From Streptomyces longispororuber (GTDB taxonomy: Bacteria; Actinomycetota; Actinomycetes; Streptomycetales; Streptomycetaceae), in the NCBI RefSeq assembly GCF_014656095.1, contig NZ_BNBT01000009.1:1-64000 (forward strand): 64,000 nucleotides of DNA, given 5' to 3'. A model generated the notes under the pieces. That model had not been told where the DNA came from and ran no database searches. It saw only the letters and a list, made by a program, of their open reading frames with translations. Below, piece by piece: positions 8,908-16,786 of the stretch (positions are counted from its first letter, which is position 1; each line of letters begins with the position of its first letter). A program made the translations under genes and the position numbers.

Positions 8908-9589
8908 TCAGGCGATCAGGTCGAGGGGGGCCTCGACCGCCTTGATCTGGGTGACGATGTACCGCACCCGCTTGCCACCCCCGCGCGGAAGGCGCACCAC
9001 CAAGGCGCACGAGGCACCCACACCCGGTGGCCGTCCAGGGCCGGGACGGGAGGGTTTCGGTACACCGGCCGGGGGGCCTCCCTTCGTGCACGGGTTCCTG
9101 AACCCGCGGCCGCCCTTGGGGTTGGCCAGGCTGAACTCCTTGCGGAAGGGTGTCGGCCGCCGCATCACCCGATCTGAACGCAGCCGGCCGAGGGGCTCGA
9201 CGGACAGGTCATCCAGCAAATGAGCAATGCGCGGAGCGTCGTATCCCGCGTCCAGCACAACCATGGCCTCTGGATCATCCGGTCGCCACTGACCGACGAC
9301 GACGAGCCGCTCGACGACCTCACGGATCTGCACCGTGGTCACCGCGGCGACATCGGCACCGGGCTCCAGTCGGACCGCGCCCAGCGCCGCCGTCCAGGAC
9401 GTGCGCCAGGTCTCCAGCGCGGCCACCACCGAGCAAGGCCAGCCGGACACCATCTGATGCTTGCCCGAGCACGAGATCGACCAGCGTCCGCACCGGCCCG
9501 TCCTCGCACAGCAGCGTGTCGCACGACTCGAACAGCGCGTCGCGCCGTGCGGTCAGACACGCGTACAACTCCGACCGGAAGTGTGACAC
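8908..9589 (-). pseudogene. Second transposase remnant, different family (NF041680-like)
   Basis: A fragment starting at 9589 reads SELYACLTARRDALFE and DTLLCEDGPVRTLVDL. In another frame, VSGWPCSVVAALETWRTSWTA continues to a segment with MVVLDAGYDAPRIAHLL and GRLRSDRVMRRP. These match the beginning and middle of the Streptomyces transposase family described in annotation pipelines as NF041680. The piece between them is deleted and the C-terminal third is missing. Confidence 0.75.
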
Positions 9590-9613
9590 TTCGACGCTGG
9601 TCTGGGCGGAGGC

Positions 9614-10171
9614 TCACAGTTCGCTCACCGAGTGGAGCTGGGCAAACTCGTCAGCGAGCAAGCCCATCATGACCAGATCGTGGTGCCGACCGGCGAAAAA
9701 CACGTGATCGCGCAGACGGCCCTCCTCGACAAAGCCGAGCCGTCGATGAAGTGCCAGCGATGCCTCGTTGTGTGCGAAGATCCGCGCCTGGCATCTGTGA
9801 TAGCGCCGCTCTGCGAACATGAAGCGCAGCAGCATGACCACGGCTTCTGCCGCGAAACCTTTGCGCCGATGTTCAGCGCCCATCGTGATGCCGTATTCGA
9901 ACCAGCCCGCACGTGGATCAGCGTGGTGTGAGCCGACAGCACCGACTATTTCGCCCGTGCCGACGGCTTCGATCGCCAATCCGAAGCCGTCGCCATCGGA
10001 CTTGGCAACCGCCTGCTCTTTCGCCCAAGTACGGAAGTTCTCGGCGGAACGGGGCGGTTGCAGCAGGTCCCCCAACCGCTCCTCGTCCACGACGAAGCGC
10101 ATGAACGCCGTCCAGTCCTCGGGCTCGATACCGCGCAGACGCACCCGCTTGCCAGCCCAAAAAGATGTCAT
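9614..10171 (-). CDS. GNAT family N-acetyltransferase (RimJ/RimL-like)
   Basis: Intact 185-residue acetyltransferase wedged between transposase remnants. VRLRGIEPEDWTAFMRFV is the typical first strand and helix of RimJ/RimL-type enzymes. The acetyl-CoA loop is AEHRRKGFAAEAV, and NEASLALHRRLGFVEEG is the conserved late segment. ATG 10171 is the furthest start that keeps the family N-terminus. GC content is lower than the genome average seen elsewhere in the window, which fits a gene carried in with the mobile elements. Target unknown. Confidence 0.85.
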   Translation of the reverse strand: MTSFWAGKRVRLRGIEPEDWTAFMRFVVDEERLGDLLQPPRSAENFRTWAKEQAVAKSDGDGFGLAIEAVGTGEIVGAVGSHHADPRAGWFEYGITMGAEHRRKGFAAEAVVMLLRFMFAERRYHRCQARIFAHNEASLALHRRLGFVEEGRLRDHVFFAGRHHDLVMMGLLADEFAQLHSVSEL

Positions 10172-10182
10172 CCCCTATTCGA

Positions 10183-10620
10183 TCACGCAGCATCGTGCGA
10201 AATCCAGACATTCGCCAGCCTCTGAAACCCTTTGTGACGTGGCACTTCAAGCCGGCCAAGCTTGGGCCGCGTTTGACCCCGGACGCTGAACGGCAAGCTG
10301 AGCTTGTCATTTAAGGCGCGGTGTCGAACGTGACTCGAATTTGAGCAGCGTTTCGCAGCACAGCGGACATGAAGGCGGCCTCCGTCTGGTCCTGTGCTCC
10401 GCCACAGAGACAGAGGAACCAGCACGAAGGCCGTGGTCGTGAGTTCGAGGCATCAGGACGCCCTGCGGCATGCCGGCAGTCGCGCCGGGGCACCGCCGCG
10501 GGCTCGGGGCCCCGTACGGCGCTCTCGCTGGAGACGGGCCGGACGTCGTGGACGGCAGTGATGGACGCGGTCCGTCCGGAGCCCGGCGCGGATGTCACCG
10601 CGGTGACCACGGGTTGGCCC
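10183..10620. mobile_element. Degenerate fragments of the same transposase family
   Basis: On the plus strand, about 10508-10608 reads ALSLETGRTSWTAVMDAVRP then EPGADVTAVTT, nearly the same segment as in the remnant at 8908-9589. On the minus strand, 10183-10440 carries weak similarity to the C-terminal part (LWRSTGP, TRPKL). The pieces point in opposite directions, which suggests insertion and deletion events around the acetyltransferase. No intact gene is present. Confidence 0.5.
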
Positions 10621-10776
10621 TGGCCCGGCCGACCGCCAGGTTCGCCGAACCGTCGCTCTGCCCCCGTCATGACGTGGGCAGAGTCCTCGTCACCGGCGAG
10701 GCATACAGCCGCCCCGTCCACCACAGGAAGGGCACCCAGCCCAGGCGGACCGTCACTGGACTGTCAGATCAAACAC

Positions 10777-11193
10777 CTAAGGGCGCGTTGCTACAGCAGT
10801 GATGCCGGACTCTCTCAGCTTGCGAGCCACGCGTTCCATCTCCGGAAGCGTTCCTGAGTAATCACCGTTCACCACGCGGCGCACCACGGCCTTGGCACTC
10901 GTCAGGTCAATACCGAGCTCAGCCCGCAGCACCCGCATGATGGCGACACCCTTGGCCGGACTGCTCACCCGCAGCCTCGCGGGACCATGCTCGGAGAGCA
11001 TCTGCTTCCGCCGTTCCGCCGGCACGTCGCCACCGCACACGGCTACTGCGCATCCACAGGCGGAACACGTTGACTCAACGTCCCACCGCAAGCGGCCATC
11101 CACGAGGGCCTGAGTCCCCCAACACTCCAGCTCCGCACCGCAGTCCTGACACACCGCGGAGTACCTGACAGATTCGACAACCGCCTGCTCCAT
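10777..11193 (-). CDS. Conserved hypothetical protein: zinc ribbon plus L7/L12-like helical end
   Basis: A 138-residue cytoplasmic protein. The N-terminal half has two Cys pairs (CQDCGAELEC and CSACGCAVAVC), a likely zinc ribbon. The C-terminal half (IDLTSAKAVVRRVVNGDYSG then TLPEMERVARKL) resembles the ribosomal L7/L12 C-terminal helix pattern of AKAVV-type proteins. The function is unknown to me. ATG 11193 has a GGGGGTGGG stretch in front. The stop overlaps the edge of the mobile-element zone. Confidence 0.7.
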   Translation of the reverse strand: MEQAVVESVRYSAVCQDCGAELECWGTQALVDGRLRWDVESTCSACGCAVAVCGGDVPAERRKQMLSEHGPARLRVSSPAKGVAIMRVLRAELGIDLTSAKAVVRRVVNGDYSGTLPEMERVARKLRESGITAVATRP

Positions 11194-11545
11194 CCCACCC
11201 CCAACGGAGACGAGGTTAATCGACAAGCTGAGTTCTACCCGGCGGGAGGCGGGCCGTTCCCCGAGCGGGAAAGGGCGGACCGTCGCGGGGCCTGGTCCCC
11301 TGCCCGGTGGGGAGGCGAGCCCCCTCCCGAACACAAGGGCCAGGCGCTGCGGACCCCGTTTTCGGCCGGTGCGGAAGTGGGCCGTTCCCCCAGGAGGGCC
11401 GGGGCGGCGCGGACCCTGATCGGACGCCAACAGGAACCTGACAGGTTCCTCATAAGTTCGCGCCAGCCTGGCGACCGTGCCCGGCGGCACCGGTGTCCGC
11501 CCCCGCCGGGCCTCCCCTGCATACGAGCTGGAACGGAGCCCCACC
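11194..11545. other. Intergenic region upstream of the anchored secreted protein
   Basis: No gene is supported. The region holds the palindrome at 11432-11450 and, close to 11546, a GGAG ribosome site. Confidence 0.4.
11432..11450. promoter_or_regulatory. Perfect 8-bp inverted repeat, possible operator or ECF -35 region
   Basis: AGGAACCT and AGGTTCCT are separated by three bases, about 95 bases before the start at 11546. The GGAAC core resembles the -35 element of several ECF sigma factors, but no matching -10 is obvious. Confidence 0.45.
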
Positions 11546-12100
11546 ATGTCCCACCGCCGCGCCCACGCCCGCCCCCGTGCCGCCCACGCACGCGCCCGCG
11601 CCGGTTCCCTGCGCGCCGCCGTCGTCGCCTCCGCCGTCGCCGCCGGGGTGCTCGGCGCCCCGTCCGCCGTCGCCTTCGCGTCCGAGTCGGCACCGAAGCC
11701 GAAGCCCACGGCCACCGAGAGCACGCCCGCGCCGGCCCCCGCGGAAGCCCAGGACGACGCGGCGAAGAAGCGGGCCGCCGCGAAGGAGGAGGCCAAGCGG
11801 GAGGCCGCGCCCAGGCCCGCGCCGCCGCGCGGTGGTGTCGCCGCGGGTGACAAGCCCGCCGCCGAGCCCACGGCGGAGCCGTCGGCCGCCCCCGGGACGC
11901 CCGAGCGGGCCACAGTGAACGCCCCGCGCGACCAGGCGGCCCCGGCGCCGCGGGGCGGGGTGGCCGCGGGTGAGCGCCCCACGGCGGGCGGCGACGACAA
12001 CACCGTCGCGCTCCTGGGCTCGGCGGCGGGCATCGCCCTGGTCGCGGGCGCCGGCACGATGGCGCTGCGCCGCCGTGCCGCGGGCGGCATCCAGGGCTGA
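11546..12100 (+). CDS. Secreted, C-terminally membrane-anchored low-complexity protein
   Basis: A 184-residue protein. Residues 1-45 form an Arg-rich signal peptide (RARAGSLRAAVVASAVAAGV) ending near AFA. The extracellular part is Pro/Ala/Lys-rich, with a charged KKRAAAKEEAKREA helix and two copies of RGGVAAG. The end has a hydrophobic helix (VALLGSAAGIALVAGAGT) followed by RRRAAGG, as in wall- or membrane-anchored proteins. No LPxTG motif is present. It precedes a sortase-family gene on the same strand, separated by a tandem-repeat array, so it is a candidate partner. Function otherwise unknown. Confidence 0.72.
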   Translation: MSHRRAHARPRAAHARARAGSLRAAVVASAVAAGVLGAPSAVAFASESAPKPKPTATESTPAPAPAEAQDDAAKKRAAAKEEAKREAAPRPAPPRGGVAAGDKPAAEPTAEPSAAPGTPERATVNAPRDQAAPAPRGGVAAGERPTAGGDDNTVALLGSAAGIALVAGAGTMALRRRAAGGIQG

Positions 12101-12118
12101 CCTGCCCCCTCCGGCCCC

Positions 12119-12423
12119 CGGAAGGTGACCCGGCCGAGCCGTCGCTACCCGGCCATCGGAAGGCGACCTGGCCGGGACACCGCCTCCCCACCACCGGAAG
12201 CGGGCCCGGCCGGGCCACGGCTTCCAACCACCGGAAGGCGACCTGGTCCACCCATCACCACCCGGCCGCCAGAAGGCAACCCGGCCGGGGTCACCACCTC
12301 CCCACCACCAGAGGGCGAGCCAGCCGGGGGCCACCGCCCCCGACCACCGGAGGCCGGCCCGGCCGGGCCATCACCGCCCGGCCGCCGGAAGGCGACCCGG
12401 CCGGGCCTCCGTGCCGGGTCAAG
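12119..12423. repeat. Eight-copy imperfect tandem repeat, unit about 38 bp
   Basis: Units start with CGGAAGG or a close variant at 12119, 12157, 12195, 12232, 12270, 12309, 12348 and 12386, so the period is 37-39 bp throughout. Typical core: CGGAAGGCGACCCGGCCGGG, followed by a CA/CC-rich half. It fills the gap between the anchored protein and the sortase gene. The varying unit length breaks any long coding phase, so it is best read as non-coding. Confidence 0.9.
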
Positions 12424-12563
12424 CCCTGCCGGTCGTACCGCTGTCCGCGCCAGGGGCCCTTCCGGCCGGACCGTCCCTTTCCCCGCGGCCGGACCCGTGC
12501 GTCCGGCCCGAGCACGCGCGGTGGTGCCGCCTTCCGCGGCGGCGCCACCGCGCACGGAGCGCC

Positions 12564-13211
12564 ATGTCACCGAAGAGCCCGCCGTCCCGGTCGTCCTCGT
12601 GGCTCCGCGGGCGTCCGTCCGGCGCCTGCGGCCTCGTCCTCGTCGTCTCCCTCGCCCTGGGCGGCTGTTCGGCCTCCGACGGGTCGTCCGGCGGCGCCGG
12701 GGCCCGGCCCTCCGCCGCGCGCACGTACGCGGTGGACGCGCCGCACTCGGCCGGTGCGGGCGAACCCGCCGCCCCCGTCCACGTGGCCATCCCGTCCATC
12801 GGCGTGAGCAGCCGCCTGATGCGGCTCGGCCTCAACCCGGACCGCACGGTCGAGGTGCCGCCCGCCGAGAAGGGCATGACGGCCGGCTGGTACACCGGCG
12901 GCGCGGTGCCCGGGCGGCGCGGGGCGGCCGTCATCATCGGCCACAACGACACACGCTTCGGCAAGGCCGTCTTCCACGACCTGAAGAAGGTGCGCGTGGG
13001 CGCGGACGTCGCCGTGCGCGACGCGCGCGGCAGGACCGTCCACTTCCGCGTCACCGCCACCGAGACCGCCCCCAAGAAGGCGTTCCCCACCGACCGCGTC
13101 TACGGCGCCACCGAGGCCCGTGCCCTGCGCCTCATCACCTGCGACGGCGCGTACGACCGCCAGGGCCACCCCGTGGACAACCTCATCGTGTACGCGACCG
13201 CGAAGCGCTAG
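12564..13211 (+). CDS. Class F-like sortase with lipoprotein signal
   Basis: Predicted 215-residue transpeptidase of the sortase superfamily, anchored outside the membrane. The N-terminus carries a hydrophobic stretch ending in LALGGC, a lipobox with Cys35. The sortase core shows the catalytic His in IIGHNDT (His127) and the catalytic Cys in LITCDGAY (Cys193). The third residue, Arg, is less clear: the position just before the DN pair near the C-terminus is Val, and the only nearby Arg is in AYDRQ. ATG 12564 has GGAG at 12556-12559. The neighbouring anchored protein is the obvious candidate partner. A strong terminator follows. Confidence 0.86.
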   Translation: MSPKSPPSRSSSWLRGRPSGACGLVLVVSLALGGCSASDGSSGGAGARPSAARTYAVDAPHSAGAGEPAAPVHVAIPSIGVSSRLMRLGLNPDRTVEVPPAEKGMTAGWYTGGAVPGRRGAAVIIGHNDTRFGKAVFHDLKKVRVGADVAVRDARGRTVHFRVTATETAPKKAFPTDRVYGATEARALRLITCDGAYDRQGHPVDNLIVYATAKR

Positions 13212-13220
13212 CCGCCCTCC

Positions 13221-13283
13221 GGAGCGCGTGCGGGGGCGTGGGGCAGCACGCATGCGCCCTCCGGGCGCCCCCGCACGCGCTCC
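13221..13283 (+). terminator. Long perfect hairpin after the sortase gene
   Basis: Perfect 18-bp arms at 13221-13238 and 13266-13283 with a 27-base loop, starting 9 bases after the stop. Confidence 0.8.
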
Positions 13284-13390
13284 GCTCCTTCCCGTCCGGT
13301 CCGCTACGGCGTTCTGCCGGACCGGCCCGGCGCCCCGCGACGGGCCGCCCCGCCGGGTGGACACTGGTGCCCTCTCCTCGGGGGCAGCGC

Positions 13391-13720
13391 ATGAAAAGCA
13401 GTCCGAGCACGACACAGCGAAGGGCGTCCCGGTCACAGCACCGGGCCGACGAGGCCAAGAAGGCCGCCTTGGCCGCGGCGATCGACATGGGCCTCTTCCT
13501 GACCGACACGGCAACGGGAGGCTTCGCCAGCCTGGCCAACCTCCTGCGCGTCGCGGTCACGGAGAGGCGGAACCACCAGGCCACCACCCATGCGGCCCGG
13601 GAAGGGCTCGCACGGCGGCGTGAGGCGGCGCGGGTACGGGACCGTGCCACCGTGGCGATCCTCGGCCTCGGCGCCGTCAAAGCGGCCGTCGCCGCCTTCC
13701 GGCGCTTCAGGGCCTTCTGA
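13391..13720 (+). CDS. Small hypothetical basic protein
   Basis: A 109-residue Arg/Lys/Ala-rich protein with a helical pattern (ADEAKKAALAAAIDMGLFLT) and a moderately hydrophobic C-terminal helix (VAILGLGAVKAAVAAF). I do not recognise it. ATG 13391 is preceded only by GGGGCAGCGC, a weak ribosome site. It converges on the HAD gene with a 14-base overlap. Codon bias is Streptomyces-like, which supports a real but minor gene. Confidence 0.5.
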   Translation: MKSSPSTTQRRASRSQHRADEAKKAALAAAIDMGLFLTDTATGGFASLANLLRVAVTERRNHQATTHAAREGLARRREAARVRDRATVAILGLGAVKAAVAAFRRFRAF

Positions 13721-14462
13721 GGCCCGCGCGGCGCGGCAACCGCCCCGCCCAGCGCAGGAGTTCCGGTGCCGCCAGGCTCGGCCCCAGCCAGTCGTGGTCG
13801 AGGTCCGCCCCGGGCAGGGACGGCACGACCGCCACGCGCAGCCCGGCGGCGCGCGCCGCGGCGACGCCCGTGGCCGAGTCCTCGAAGGCGACCGAACGCC
13901 CCGGGTCCGCGCCGAGCGCGGCGCACGCCGCGAGGTAGAGGTCCGGCGCGGGCTTGGGCGAGCGCACCTCGTCGGCGGCGAACGACAACGGGAAGTACCG
14001 GGCGAGTCCGGCCGACTCCAGGGCCGTGTCGAGCAGTTCCCTGGTGCTGTTGCTGGCCACGGCGACGGGCACCGCCGCCCGGCAGGCCCGCACCAGGTCC
14101 ACCGCCCCCGGCAGGGCCGCGGCGCCCCCGGCCAGTTCCCCGCGGACCCGGGCGAGGAGTTCCGCGGCGATCTCCGCACCGGCGCCGGGCCGCCCGAAGT
14201 ACGCGGCCATCGCGTCCGCCGCCCCCTCCACGGTGCGGCCGAGTACCAGCGCCTTCTGCTCCGGGCCGAACGGGCGGCCGTGCGCGGCGAAGAGGGCCGA
14301 CTCCGCGACGGACCAACAGGGCTCGGTGTCGACCAGCAGGCCGTCGCAGTCGAAGACCACGGCGTCGACGCGGTCCGGCAGGTCGTGCAGGTCGTGCAGG
14401 TCGTGTAGGTCGTGTACGTCGTGCAGGTCGTGTACGTCGTGCAGGTCGGGGAGTTCGCTCAT
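13707..14462 (-). CDS. HAD family hydrolase (beta-phosphoglucomutase/phosphatase-like) with His-Asp repeat N-terminus
   Basis: A 251-residue HAD phosphatase. Motif I is VVFDCDGLLVDTE, motif II is the Ser/Thr of VASNSTRE, motif III is the Lys of RSPKPAPD, and motif IV is VAFEDSATG. The cap lies after motif I, as in subfamily I phosphatases acting on small sugar phosphates; the substrate is unknown. Residues 6-28 are a tandem LHD/VHD tract, encoded by a 9-bp repeat, placed before the usual domain start. No other in-frame start exists between the tract and motif I, and AGAGGA precedes ATG 14462, so the tract is translated. Confidence 0.88.
   Translation of the reverse strand: MSELPDLHDVHDLHDVHDLHDLHDLHDLPDRVDAVVFDCDGLLVDTEPCWSVAESALFAAHGRPFGPEQKALVLGRTVEGAADAMAAYFGRPGAGAEIAAELLARVRGELAGGAAALPGAVDLVRACRAAVPVAVASNSTRELLDTALESAGLARYFPLSFAADEVRSPKPAPDLYLAACAALGADPGRSVAFEDSATGVAAARAAGLRVAVVPSLPGADLDHDWLGPSLAAPELLRWAGRLPRRAGLRRP
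14382..14453 (-). repeat. 9-bp tandem repeat encoding the His-Asp tract
   Basis: Eight contiguous 9-bp units (GTCGTGCAG, GTCGTGTAC, GTCGTGTAG, last one degenerate) run from 14382 to 14453. On the minus strand they read as LHD or VHD triplets. Confidence 0.9.
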
Positions 14463-14696
14463 GTCTGCGGTCCTCTGTCCTCTCGTGTGTCGTACGACCC
14501 GTCGGCCGCCGCCCGCCGCTCACAAGCGCGGTGCCAGGGCCGGAACCGGGGCCGGGAGCCGGGAGTCCCGTCGCCGCGCGAGCCCGCAGTGCGGCCAGGC
14601 GCAGCCGGACGCGGCCATGCGGCCAGATGCGGCCGGACGCCGCCACGGCGATCTTGGACGCTCACCCTACGGTCGAGCCCAGACGAAACTCCAGAA

Positions 14697-14718
14697 TCCT
14701 GCCCGATAGCGGGCAGGA
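14697..14718. promoter_or_regulatory. 9-bp inverted repeat, operator or terminator
   Basis: TCCTGCCCG and CGGGCAGGA are separated by ATAG, in the AT-richer half of the divergent intergenic region. Position favours an operator, but a small terminator is also possible. Confidence 0.45.
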
Positions 14719-14814
14719 ATGACGCTGTTCGCCGCCTCCCCGGCGGCTGTTCGGAGTCGATCGCGGTGGCAGCGAGCGGCAGAAAAGGCGATGAAAGCGA
14801 GGCGTACGGCGCCC

Positions 14815-14820
14815 TAGTGT
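14815..14820 (+). promoter_or_regulatory. -10 element of a probable leaderless transcript
   Basis: TAGTGT lies six bases before the GTG start at 14827 and there is no ribosome site, so transcription probably begins at the start codon. Confidence 0.55.
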
Positions 14821-14826
14821 GGCGGG

Positions 14827-15372
14827 GTGACGACGCGGATGATCATCCTCAACGGCGGTTCCAGCGCGGGGAAGTCAGGCATCGTGCGGTGCCTGCAAGC
14901 CGTGCTGCCGGACCCGTGGCTGGCCTTCGGCTGCGACGCCTTCGTCGACGCCCTGCCCGTGCGGACACGGGCGGCGGACGAGGGCATCACCATCGGGCCC
15001 GGCGGCGAGGTGGGCATCGGGGAGGACTTCCTGACGCTGGAGGCGGCCTGGCGACAGGGCGTCGCGGAGATGGTCCGCGCGGGCGCCCGCGTCATCATCG
15101 ACGACGTCTTCCTCGGCGGAGCGGCGTCCCAGCAGCGGTGGCGGAAGGCCCTGGGTGACGTGTCCGCGCTGTGGGTCGGCGTCCGGTGCGACAGCGCGGT
15201 CGCCGCGGGCCGGGAGGTCGCCCGCGGCGACCGCGCTCCGGGCATGGCCGCCGCGCAGGCGCACGTGGTGCACCAGGGGGTGCGCTACGACCTGGAGGTG
15301 GACACGACACGGACCGAGTCGCTGGAGTGCGCGAGGACCATCGCCGCCCGACTGACCGGCTCCGGCACCTGA
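14827..15372 (+). CDS. Chloramphenicol phosphotransferase-like protein (CPT family)
   Basis: A 181-residue P-loop kinase-fold protein. [19 protein letters not shown] is the Walker A region. [11 protein letters not shown] matches the substrate-facing segment of chloramphenicol 3'-O-phosphotransferase, and [10 protein letters not shown] is the Walker B-like strand. The family includes resistance enzymes and many proteins of unknown substrate, so chloramphenicol phosphorylation is an inference. The GTG at 14827 lacks a ribosome site and is probably leaderless. Confidence 0.82.
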   Translation: MTTRMIILNGGSSAGKSGIVRCLQAVLPDPWLAFGCDAFVDALPVRTRAADEGITIGPGGEVGIGEDFLTLEAAWRQGVAEMVRAGARVIIDDVFLGGAASQQRWRKALGDVSALWVGVRCDSAVAAGREVARGDRAPGMAAAQAHVVHQGVRYDLEVDTTRTESLECARTIAARLTGSGT

Positions 15373-15517
15373 GCCGCCCCCGACGCCGCGCCCGACCGGG
15401 CGTCGGAGCACTCCCGACGCCGCGATCAACCGGGTACCTGAGCCGCCCTGGCCCCCGCGACCGGCAGAGCGCCTGAGCCACTCCCCCGGGCGCACGGGCC
15501 GAACCGCCGTATGCCGC

Positions 15518-16459
15518 CTACCGACCCCCCACCGCCCGCGCCCGCGCGTCCGTCCGGCCCTGGAGGTGTGCGGCCCGCTCCCGGATCGCGGGCAGTTCGG
15601 CGCGCAGCGCGGCGCCCGGGCAGGTGGTGGTGTAGCCGTCGGTGTGGCCGGCCACCGCGTCGAACTCGGCGCGGGTGCCCGCCGGGAACCGGCTGCCGCT
15701 GTTGCTGGACACCAGGTGGGACCGGCGCCGCGGGTCCACGTCCGCGAGGCCCAGCTTCCACGCGGCGAGCGCGGCGATGGCCTCCGTCATCGGCCGCGGC
15801 ACCGGGGTGCCCGCGGTGAACGTACCGATCGCGGCGACGCCCGTCGTACGGTGGTTGAAGCCCTGGGTGTGCGCGCCCACCACGGGGCGGTCCACGCCGC
15901 CCGCGCGGCCCTCGTAGATGGTGCCGCAGCGGTCGACGAGGAAGTTGTAGCCGATGTCGTCGAAGAGGCGGGCCTCCGTCTGGCCCGCGGCCAGCCCGCG
16001 GATGATGCGCGGCGCGTCGGCGCAGTCGTACCCGTTCGGCGAGTCCGTGTGGTGCACGAAGACGGCGAGGACGGGACCGTCGTAGCGGACCGGCGGACGA
16101 CTGCTCGGCGGACGGCCCGCCGACGGACGACCGCCCGACGGACGACCGCTCGACGGATGACTGCCCGACGGATGACCGCCCGGCGGACGGGCCCCGGGAG
16201 CGCGGGCCCCGGGAGGGCGCGCGCTCGGCGGGCGGCTCGCACGCGGGTCGCCGAGCCACCGCGCGCGGGGCACGATGGCCGGTCGTGGGGCGCGGCGGAC
16301 CGCGTCGGCGCGCCGCCGTCCGTCGCGGTCGGCCGCCTGTTCCACGCCCACCGCGCCCAGCGCGACCGTCACCACGGCCACGAGCCCGGGCAGCCCCGCG
16401 AGGGCCACGCGCCCGGCACGCGGCAACCGCCCCGCCACCGTCTCCCACCAGGCACGCAT
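15518..16459 (-). CDS. Secreted N-acetylmuramoyl-L-alanine amidase (PGRP/amidase_2)
   Basis: A 313-residue cell-wall hydrolase that cleaves the lactyl-L-Ala bond of peptidoglycan with Zn2+. Residues 1-40 contain one hydrophobic segment acting as signal or anchor. A 45-residue Pro/Ser/Gly/Arg linker follows, built of five-residue repeats encoded by 15-bp DNA repeats. The catalytic domain has the zinc ligands in VFVHHTDSPN and GHTDGYTTTCPG, plus the typical IGYNFLVDRCGTIYEGRAGG. ATG 16459 sits right behind GGGAGGC; a GTG nine bases upstream in the same frame is an alternative start. Confidence 0.87.
   Translation of the reverse strand: MRAWWETVAGRLPRAGRVALAGLPGLVAVVTVALGAVGVEQAADRDGRRRADAVRRAPRPAIVPRARWLGDPRASRPPSARPPGARAPGARPPGGHPSGSHPSSGRPSGGRPSAGRPPSSRPPVRYDGPVLAVFVHHTDSPNGYDCADAPRIIRGLAAGQTEARLFDDIGYNFLVDRCGTIYEGRAGGVDRPVVGAHTQGFNHRTTGVAAIGTFTAGTPVPRPMTEAIAALAAWKLGLADVDPRRRSHLVSSNSGSRFPAGTRAEFDAVAGHTDGYTTTCPGAALRAELPAIRERAAHLQGRTDARARAVGGR
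16091..16195 (-). repeat. 15-bp tandem repeat encoding the amidase linker
   Basis: Seven consecutive 15-bp units (for example CGACGGACGACCGCC) run from 16091 to 16195 with no length change. They encode PSG/GRP-type pentapeptides in the linker. Confidence 0.88.
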
Positions 16460-16621
16460 GCCTCCCACTGTCCGGGCGGCCGCCGGGGGCCGCGCGTGGG
16501 GTGCGCCGGCCGGGTGACACGCGGGCGCGACCGGGCCGCACGGCCCGACGGAGCGCGACGACGGCCCCCGGAGGTCAGACGCGGCGATCCTCGGCGGCTC
16601 ACGACGGCCCACGGCAGAGCA

Positions 16622-16660
16622 GGGACACGCGGGACACCGCGGAACACCATGGGACACCGA
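16622..16660. repeat. Four-copy helically phased repeat upstream of the ECF42 module
   Basis: GGGACAC-type units begin at 16622, 16631, 16641 and 16651, so the spacing is 9-10 bp. They lie 42-80 bases upstream of the candidate -35 element at 16702. Confidence 0.6.
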
Positions 16661-16701
16661 GCCAGGCCACCCGAGACCGGGCGGGAAAAAATCCGGGACA
16701 G

Positions 16702-16730
16702 TGTCGAGAAGAGGACATCCGCTCCGACGT
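16702..16730 (+). promoter_or_regulatory. Candidate ECF42 promoter of the DGPF gene
   Basis: TGTCGA at 16702-16707 and CGACGT at 16725-16730 are separated by 17 bases. The ECF42 promoter signature, as I recall it from Streptomyces work, is TGTCGA at -35 and CGA(C/T) at -10. It lies about 55 bases before the start at 16787. Confidence 0.65.
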
Positions 16731-16786
16731 CCCCTGTGAGAGTTGCCCACGAAGGGCGACGCGATCACCCACCCGAGGAGTGCGAC

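Larger units (their letters stand above)
14463..14826. other. Intergenic region between divergent HAD and CPT-like genes
   Basis: No gene is supported. A GCGGCC-rich stretch with irregular repeats occupies about 14585-14645. A 9-bp dyad lies at 14697-14718 and the promoter of the next gene is at its end. Confidence 0.4.

Noticed and set aside
12125..12570. Pro/Gly-rich proteins from the 38-bp repeat array (either strand)
   Set aside because: Unit lengths vary between 37 and 39 bp, so the coding phase drifts, and no start or ribosome site fits. Treated as a non-coding repeat.
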